Source: Campylobacterota bacterium
Lineage (GTDB): Bacteria > Bdellovibrionota > Bacteriovoracia > Bacteriovoracales > Bacteriovoracaceae
Assembly: GCA_003650125.1 (NCBI GenBank)
Contig: QNFX01000022.1
Coordinates: 1-36,630, forward strand
Length of the DNA stretch: 36,630 bases
Reading direction: 5' to 3'
The notes beneath the pieces were generated by a model, which did not search any database, was not told the DNA's origin, and worked only from the letters and a program-made list of their open reading frames with translations. This document shows, piece by piece, positions 31,660 through 36,630 of this stretch; positions within the stretch are counted from its first letter, which is position 1, and the number at the start of each line of letters is the position of its first letter. Both the position numbers and the translations under genes were made by a program.

Positions 31660-32595
31660 TTAATCCTCAAAATAACGGAAATGGTCTACATCAAATATTT
31701 CTGAGTTTCCTCTTTCGATCGCAGATGTGATTCCTGAATTTCTTCTGGTCCTTCCTGCTCCATATTTAAACCCCGGGCCAGATTTGAATTCGTCGCAGGC
31801 CAGACAGGCATTTAAGTTTCCATCCTCATCAGTATTCGGTCGATCCATGCGGTTTCTTAATACATTTAAAAACCCATAATACTTTATACAGGTTCCCCCA
31901 CATTTTTTGCGGGTATTCTCACTATTATAGGCCCATTGTTCACTACAATAATTGGAAAATCCAAGTTTATGTTTATAACAAGACTTGATAGATCTTATGC
32001 CTAACTTTTTAGAGCATTTTCTAGCAGGTGTGGTGAGGTCTGGTTTTGCCAAATATACTGCCAAGTCTTTTAAGGAAGAGCACATACCACATTTGCCATA
32101 ATGGGTGACTACATAACCCTTACTTTCGGCCGTTTTTTTGCTGGGGAATGTTTTGAGTCGGTAAAAGATTTTTAAACTGTTGGTGAACTTGATGCCACAA
32201 ACATAACTGTTTTTATGGGGATTGGACTCCCAGGCCACAACAACTTCTTGGGAATAATATTTAACCCTTTGTATTTTTTCCCTCAAGATGAAGCTAAGCG
32301 GATTTGTTGGAAGAGGATATCTCAAATTATCTAACGACTCATAAGATTCAACATACGATGGGCGGAAGGGATTATAAGTTGAAAAAAGAGCATGGCGTTT
32401 TTTGCTTTCAAGGTTTAGCTCTCGGTAAATTTGTAGATTATTTAAAGCTCTGGTTTTCCATAATTTTTTAAGCAGTTTAATCTTTTCTGGCGATACATCA
32501 GATTTATTAATCTTGTGAAATGGCACATTCCCGATATTAAATTGTCCCCAGGCAACGCTACATAATAAGAAGCTAGCAAGTAAAAAAAACTTCAT
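31660..32595 (-). CDS. secreted ten-cysteine protein, paralog A of a tandem pair
   Basis: The upstream member of the duplicated pair, about 311 residues. Start is set at ATG 32595, which follows AAAAAGGATTTAT and gives a clean signal peptide (MKFFLLASFLLCSVAWG). A start further upstream (32625) would put ten charged residues before it. The mature part carries the same ten cysteines as its neighbour, in the motifs KCGMCSSLKDLAVYLAKPDL, FSNYCSEQWAYNSENT and CLACDEFKSGPGFKYG. Similarity is highest from the first CxxC to the C-terminus and lower over the first 120 residues, where only short blocks such as IGNVPFHKI are shared. Function is unknown. The two genes are adjacent and surely cotranscribed, so they may form a heteromer or act on related partners. 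Confidence 0.8.
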   Translation of the reverse strand: MKFFLLASFLLCSVAWGQFNIGNVPFHKINKSDVSPEKIKLLKKLWKTRALNNLQIYRELNLESKKRHALFSTYNPFRPSYVESYESLDNLRYPLPTNPLSFILREKIQRVKYYSQEVVVAWESNPHKNSYVCGIKFTNSLKIFYRLKTFPSKKTAESKGYVVTHYGKCGMCSSLKDLAVYLAKPDLTTPARKCSKKLGIRSIKSCYKHKLGFSNYCSEQWAYNSENTRKKCGGTCIKYYGFLNVLRNRMDRPNTDEDGNLNACLACDEFKSGPGFKYGAGRTRRNSGITSAIERGNSEIFDVDHFRYFED

Positions 32596-32730
32596 ATAAA
32601 TCCTTTTTTTTGTAGAGACTCTCATAAATTAGTAAAAATTTCCAATTTTGTCGTGCCGAACTACTAGATATCAGTGGACAAACCATTGCAACGCATGAAA
32701 ATATTTGCTCACTATTTTGAACAGGAAATA

Positions 32731-33792
32731 ATGCATATGCTGGAAAAATTAGATGATCTCTTTACCTCTTTTGAAAAGGCCCTGGAAGAGAAATTACTAC
32801 AGGCCGATGTCTTAAATCTTAAATCTGAATATTTAGGAAAGAAAGGAAAGGTTTCAGAGGTCTTAAAGTCGCTAAAAGATGTCTCCCTGGAAGAGAAAAA
32901 AGTCATAGGTCCTCGGGCCAATGAACTTAAAGAAAAAATGAACCAGATGGTGGCCAAAAAATTATCTGCTATTGAAATTGCAGAAATAAATGAAAAACTG
33001 GCAAAAGAAAAAATAGATATAACCAACCGAGAAAGTGTTCAGGCCTTGGGGATAAAATCCGGCGGATATCACCCCGCGACAATTATTCAAAGAGAAGTGG
33101 AAGATATTTTTCTTTCCATGGGCTTTGATATCCTAGATGGACCCCATATTGAAGATGAGTTTCACAATTTTGAGGCATTAAATATTCCAGCAGATCATCC
33201 GGCCAGAGATATGCAAGATACCTTTTGGTTTCAAAAACCAACTGGTGAAAATAGCTATCTGCTTAGAACGCATACTTCCACCATTCAAGTAAGAGGGATG
33301 ACTTCTAGAAAACCACCTTTTAAATTTATCGCTCCTGGTAAAGTCTTTCGTTGTGAGAGGACAGATGCCTCTCATGAGATGGTCTTTCATCAATTAGAGG
33401 GAATGATGGTGGGAGAAGATATCTCTGTTGCCCACCTGACCTATTTTATGAAAACCGTTTTAAAGGAAATCTTTAAAAAGGATATGGAAATAAGGCTGCG
33501 TCCTGGATTCTTTCCTTTTGTTGAACCTGGTTTTGAACTCGATATTGAATGCCAAGTTTGTAAGGGAAAAGGATGTAGTGTTTGTAAAAAAACCGGCTGG
33601 GTGGAGCTTCTTCCCTGCGGAATGGTTCACCCAAATGTTTTAGAGGCCGGAGGAATTGACTCCGAAAAATATAATGGATTCGCCTTTGGACTCGGGCTCG
33701 ATAGATTGGTGATGATGAGATACGGCATTGATGATATCAGACATCTCCATGGCGCTGACCTGCGTTTTATTTCCCAGTTTAGAACTTACTAG
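32731..33792 (+). CDS. pheS: phenylalanyl-tRNA synthetase alpha subunit
   Basis: Coiled-coil N-terminus, then the class II catalytic core: motif 2 GKVFRCERTDASHEMVFHQLEG and motif 3 AFGLGLDRLVMMRYGIDDIR. HPARDMQDTFW is specific for PheS. It charges tRNA-Phe as an alpha2-beta2 tetramer with PheT. A CxxC-x4-CxxC cluster (CQVCKGKGCSVC) lies before GWVELLPCGMVHPNVL, as in a subset of bacterial PheS, and may bind zinc. I place the start at 32731, preceded by AGGAAATA; the frame is open further up to a GTG at 32674, but no ribosome-binding site supports that. pheT follows after 8 bases. Confidence 0.95.
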   Translation: MHMLEKLDDLFTSFEKALEEKLLQADVLNLKSEYLGKKGKVSEVLKSLKDVSLEEKKVIGPRANELKEKMNQMVAKKLSAIEIAEINEKLAKEKIDITNRESVQALGIKSGGYHPATIIQREVEDIFLSMGFDILDGPHIEDEFHNFEALNIPADHPARDMQDTFWFQKPTGENSYLLRTHTSTIQVRGMTSRKPPFKFIAPGKVFRCERTDASHEMVFHQLEGMMVGEDISVAHLTYFMKTVLKEIFKKDMEIRLRPGFFPFVEPGFELDIECQVCKGKGCSVCKKTGWVELLPCGMVHPNVLEAGGIDSEKYNGFAFGLGLDRLVMMRYGIDDIRHLHGADLRFISQFRTY

Positions 33793-33800
33793 AGGATGAC

Positions 33801-36218
33801 ATGTTAATTTCAATCGATTGGATAAATGATTTTGTAAAAACCCCAGATATGGACCCCGGGAAATTGGGAGAAAAATTTACTCTGGCAACTGCTGAAGTGG
33901 AGGGGATTTTAACTTCTGGAGCACACCTAACAAAAATGTGTGTGGCCCAAGTTCTAGAATTTGAAAAACATCCTGAAGCAGACAAACTAAATCTTGTCAC
34001 CTTTGAAATTACCGGCGGTGAAAAAAGAACCGTGGTCTGCGGGGCATCCAATGTGAAAATTGGAATGAAAACACCTTTTGCTCCCATCGGAACTGTTCTT
34101 CCTGGTGGATTCGAACTGACTCCTAAAAAAATTAGAGGAGTGCTATCTGAGGGAATGCTTTGCTCTGAATCAGAGCTTGGACTATCTGAAGAGTCTCAAG
34201 GTATTATGGAACTCCCCGCAAAAGCACCTACAGGTGAGCGACTTGATAAGTACTTTAAAGAAACTCCAGATGTATTATTAGATATTGATAATAAATCTTT
34301 AACTCATAGACCGGACCTGTGGGGACATTATGGAATGGCCCGAGAATTTAGTGCCATCTTTAAAAATCCCTTAAAAAATCCTTTTGATGAAAAATGGCAA
34401 AAAGATTTAGAGCGTAACATCTCTGGCGGTAATTCTCCCGTTAAAGTTAAATTTGATGGAGATAGTGCAGGAATAGGATACTACGGACTAACGGTTAAAA
34501 ATATCAAAGTAGGAGAGAGTCCTGCCTGGATGAAAAAAAGACTGACTGCCATAGGGCTTAGACCTATTAACTCTATTGTAGATATTTCAAACTATGTAAT
34601 GTTAGAGCTTGGTTTTCCCAATCATATATTTGATCGAGACCTAATTGAAGGCGATGAAGTTATTATTAAAAGAGTAGGGGAGGAAACAACCTTTATAACT
34701 CTTGATGAAGAAGAGAGAAAATTAGTTGCTGAAGATACGGTGATTTGTGATAGCAAAAAAGCTCTAGTTATTGGTGGTCTCATGGGGGGACTCAATAGTG
34801 GTGTGAATGAAAAAACAAATACAGTCTTTTTAGAAGTGGCAAACTGGAAAGCAGCTCAAGTTAGAAGGACTTCGACAAGACTAGGTCTTAGAACTGATTC
34901 TTCGCAAAGATATGAGAAATCGCTTGATTCCCATTTGATGAAGAGAACCCTCCTTAGACTTTTAGAGCTAATTATAAAATTAAACCCTGATGCAGAAGTT
35001 ATAGGGGGAATTGAATACGATGGAAAAGAATATTGGAAAGATGAAGCTCTAGTTAAACCTCTTTCCCTTTCAAAGATTAACTCGGTACTTGGTACAGAGT
35101 TAAAATCTGAAGAAGTAAAAGAGATTCTTGAAAGCTTAGATTTTCATGTAAAAGGTGATGATCCCTTTGCCATTACTGTTCCTACTTATCGAGCAACAAA
35201 AGATATTGAACATCCCGATGATATTATCGAAGAGATTGGTAGAATCATAGGTTATGATAATATTGCCTCTACCGCACCTAAATGGGAGATGATTCCGGCC
35301 AGATTAACTCCGGCCCAGGCCCTTCATCGAAAGATTCGAGATTATATGGTTTATCACGCTAAATCATTTGAAGTGATGACCTATCCTCTAGTGGGTGAAA
35401 AATTATATAAAAATGCTTCATGGCCTATTAATGATGATCACTTATTATTAAATGCCCTCTCCGTGACCCAAAACCGTATGCGACCATCACTAATTCCAAG
35501 TTTATTAGAAGCTGCAGGTCTAAATACTAAAAATTATTCTGAGTTTAGACTTTTTGAGCTAGGAAGATCATATCTTAAATCTAAGGATAATTTTCAAGAT
35601 GAGAGATCTCAACTAGGAATGGTCTTTTACGATCATGGAAAAACTCCTTTCATCGATCTGTGTAATCATGTGGAGACCTTGCTGCAAACTACAAATATTC
35701 CAGGAGAGCTTGTTCCGATACATCCAAAATTTAAAAACCCTCTAATTTCAGAAGACTGGGGGGGAATACATCCTTTTGAGTTTTTAAATATAAGAGTTAT
35801 GGGGAAAATGGTTGGGGCCGTGCTGTCCATTCATCCAGTACTGCTTAGAAAGTTTAAAATCAAAGGTCATGTATCAATGGCGATCCTTGATATGACGAAT
35901 TTTGAATCTAATCGGCTCAAGGATAAAACTAAATATAAACCACTTCCTAAATTTCCTGGATCAAAATTTGATTGTACAGTGGTATTAGACACAGATCGCC
36001 CTGTAGGTGATATTTTAACCTCGATGAAAAAAATTAAAATAAAAGAAATGGATTCTTTTAAGGTACTTGATATCTTTTCTGAAGGAGATAAGAAAAATAT
36101 CACGGTTCGTGCTTCTTTTATTGATCCGGATAAGACTTTAAGCGGAGAGTTCCTGGCCGAGGCGCAGAAAATGATAATGGATAATTTATCTAAGTCCGGT
36201 TTTCCACTTAAGAAATAA
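33801..36218 (+). CDS. pheT: phenylalanyl-tRNA synthetase beta subunit
   Basis: 805 residues, normal for PheT. N-terminal tRNA-binding/EMAP domain (about 40-150: HPEADKLNLVTF, VVCGASNVKIG), B3/B4 editing domain in the middle (LTHRPDLWGHYGMARE, ISNYVMLELGFPNH, RRTSTRLGLRTDSSQRYEKSLD), B5 and catalytic-like modules (HPDDIIEEIGRIIGYDNI), and a C-terminal ferredoxin-like anticodon-binding domain (YKPLPKFPGSKFD). It completes the PheRS tetramer with the product of the gene 8 bases upstream. GAGGATGAC precedes the ATG. A weak hairpin terminator overlaps the stop codon. Confidence 0.96.
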   Translation: MLISIDWINDFVKTPDMDPGKLGEKFTLATAEVEGILTSGAHLTKMCVAQVLEFEKHPEADKLNLVTFEITGGEKRTVVCGASNVKIGMKTPFAPIGTVLPGGFELTPKKIRGVLSEGMLCSESELGLSEESQGIMELPAKAPTGERLDKYFKETPDVLLDIDNKSLTHRPDLWGHYGMAREFSAIFKNPLKNPFDEKWQKDLERNISGGNSPVKVKFDGDSAGIGYYGLTVKNIKVGESPAWMKKRLTAIGLRPINSIVDISNYVMLELGFPNHIFDRDLIEGDEVIIKRVGEETTFITLDEEERKLVAEDTVICDSKKALVIGGLMGGLNSGVNEKTNTVFLEVANWKAAQVRRTSTRLGLRTDSSQRYEKSLDSHLMKRTLLRLLELIIKLNPDAEVIGGIEYDGKEYWKDEALVKPLSLSKINSVLGTELKSEEVKEILESLDFHVKGDDPFAITVPTYRATKDIEHPDDIIEEIGRIIGYDNIASTAPKWEMIPARLTPAQALHRKIRDYMVYHAKSFEVMTYPLVGEKLYKNASWPINDDHLLLNALSVTQNRMRPSLIPSLLEAAGLNTKNYSEFRLFELGRSYLKSKDNFQDERSQLGMVFYDHGKTPFIDLCNHVETLLQTTNIPGELVPIHPKFKNPLISEDWGGIHPFEFLNIRVMGKMVGAVLSIHPVLLRKFKIKGHVSMAILDMTNFESNRLKDKTKYKPLPKFPGSKFDCTVVLDTDRPVGDILTSMKKIKIKEMDSFKVLDIFSEGDKKNITVRASFIDPDKTLSGEFLAEAQKMIMDNLSKSGFPLKK

Positions 36219-36225
36219 GTTTTTT
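36206..36225 (+). terminator. weak AT-rich terminator overlapping the pheT stop
   Basis: ACTTA (36206-36210) pairs with TAAGT (36216-36220) around a 5-nt loop, followed by five T. The stem is short and AT-rich, so termination is likely incomplete. Confidence 0.35.
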
Positions 36226-36267
36226 AAAATCTAATCCCCTTTCAATTTATCACAAAATTGCGTAAAA

Positions 36268-36287
36268 CACCGTACTTCAGTGCGGTG
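36268..36287 (+). mobile_element. subterminal hairpin at the left end of an IS200/IS605-type element
   Basis: CACCGTAC pairs with GTGCGGTG (one T-G pair) around a TTCA loop. Hairpins of this size and composition near the ends are how IS200/IS605 elements are recognised by the TnpA single-strand transposase. A tnpB-type gene starts 125 bases downstream. The exact left boundary and insertion tetranucleotide cannot be fixed from one end. Confidence 0.6.
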
Positions 36288-36411
36288 ATATAAGCAAATG
36301 CCCATCGGCGAGATTAAAGAGCTTTAAATTGTAAAGTAAATGAAGAATTATTTTTAAATAAGCATGAAATAAAAAGTTACATCGCCTTCAATTAAAAATA
36401 ATATTTTCCGG

Positions 36412-36630
36412 ATGGAAACTATTAACCTTGCCTTCAAATTTAAATTGATGCCAACCAAGAGGCAAAGTGCAGTGTTTTCATCTTGGGCCGGAACTTGTCG
36501 CTTTCTCTATAATTTAGGACTGGAGCATAGAATTCTCTTTTGGAATCAATACCGAAAATCGCTCAATTATTACGATCAGGCGAATGAATTAAAAAGTATT
36601 AAAGTGGTCGAAGGATATGAGTGGATTAAA
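36412..36630 (+). CDS. tnpB: TnpB (IS605 OrfB-type) N-terminus, cut by window edge
   Basis: The last 73 codons of the window are open and encode AFKFKLMPTKRQSAVFSSWA, then GTCRFLYNLGLEHR and YYDQANELKSIK. This is the helix-turn-helix N-terminus (HTH_OrfB_IS605) of TnpB-like proteins, the RNA-guided nucleases ancestral to Cas12. The RuvC active site and zinc ribbon lie beyond the edge, so activity cannot be judged. No tnpA is found on the left side, so this may be a tnpB-only (IS1341-type) element or tnpA may lie to the right. The matching omega RNA would be at the 3' end, outside the window. The start ATG lacks a strong Shine-Dalgarno. Confidence 0.85.
   Translation, partial: METINLAFKFKLMPTKRQSAVFSSWAGTCRFLYNLGLEHRILFWNQYRKSLNYYDQANELKSIKVVEGYEWIK

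Noticed and set aside
32712-33026. minus-strand Ser/Phe-rich open frame opposite pheS
   Set aside because: Its composition is the mirror of Lys/Glu-rich coiled-coil codons in pheS; no independent coding evidence.

Overview
The window is AT-rich, densely coded chromosomal DNA from a Gram-negative bacterium. Supporting signs are two lipoprotein signal peptides, heptose/LPS genes, 2-oxoacid:ferredoxin oxidoreductase and many secreted orphan proteins. The gene mix and the style of the orphan proteins suggest a Bdellovibrio-like organism, perhaps Bacteriovoracales. That placement is inference from protein character, because no rRNA or other marker is present.

Layout. (1) 1-7261: a truncated secreted protein and a LOG-family nucleotide hydrolase on the + strand. 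They face a tightly packed minus-strand run: TPR protein, NIF3-family protein, a CheA-like kinase without an HPt domain, a CheW-like protein, PurT, and a glycerophosphodiesterase. (2) 7342-11409, minus strand: a 955-residue secreted Gly/Met-rich repeat protein abutting a glyoxalase I gene, and an M15 D,D-carboxypeptidase. (3) 11410-14417: korAB (2-oxoacid:ferredoxin oxidoreductase) behind a promoter whose -35 lies inside a perfect palindrome. (4) 14438-17757, minus: an acetolactate-synthase-like TPP enzyme coupled to an FAD dehydrogenase. (5) 17878-23375: a methyltransferase, a secreted thioredoxin-like protein, a DUF255 / CoA-transferase-like / YqeY operon, and a small membrane-anchored Cys protein. 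(6) 23444-26168: a lytic transglycosylase converging on a large lipoprotein gene. (7) 26257-30087, plus: DUF2804 lipoprotein, cmk, a family 9 glycosyltransferase and a heptose-phosphate kinase, overlapping head to tail. (8) 30088-30740: no convincing gene, but a textbook promoter, about 590 nt rich in hairpins, and a strong intrinsic terminator. This looks like a large non-coding RNA that I cannot assign to a known class. (9) 30739-32595, minus: two abutting paralogous secreted proteins with ten aligned cysteines each. (10) 32731-36218: pheS-pheT. (11) 36219-36630: a subterminal hairpin and the first 73 codons of a TnpB-type protein, the left end of an IS200/IS605-family element cut by the window edge.

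The best candidate for something undescribed is the ~590-nt RNA at 30146-30738. It has an 8-bp plus 9-bp stacked stem capped by a GGAGGAU loop, twenty GGA triplets and six AGGAU motifs, which suggests a CsrA-type protein sponge or another structured RNA. Next come the ten-cysteine paralog pair, the HPt-less CheA/CheW pair, the palindrome-controlled korAB promoter, and a marked excess of the word GGCC in coding DNA. Several genes have a -10 box only 6-9 nt before the start codon, suggesting leaderless mRNAs.
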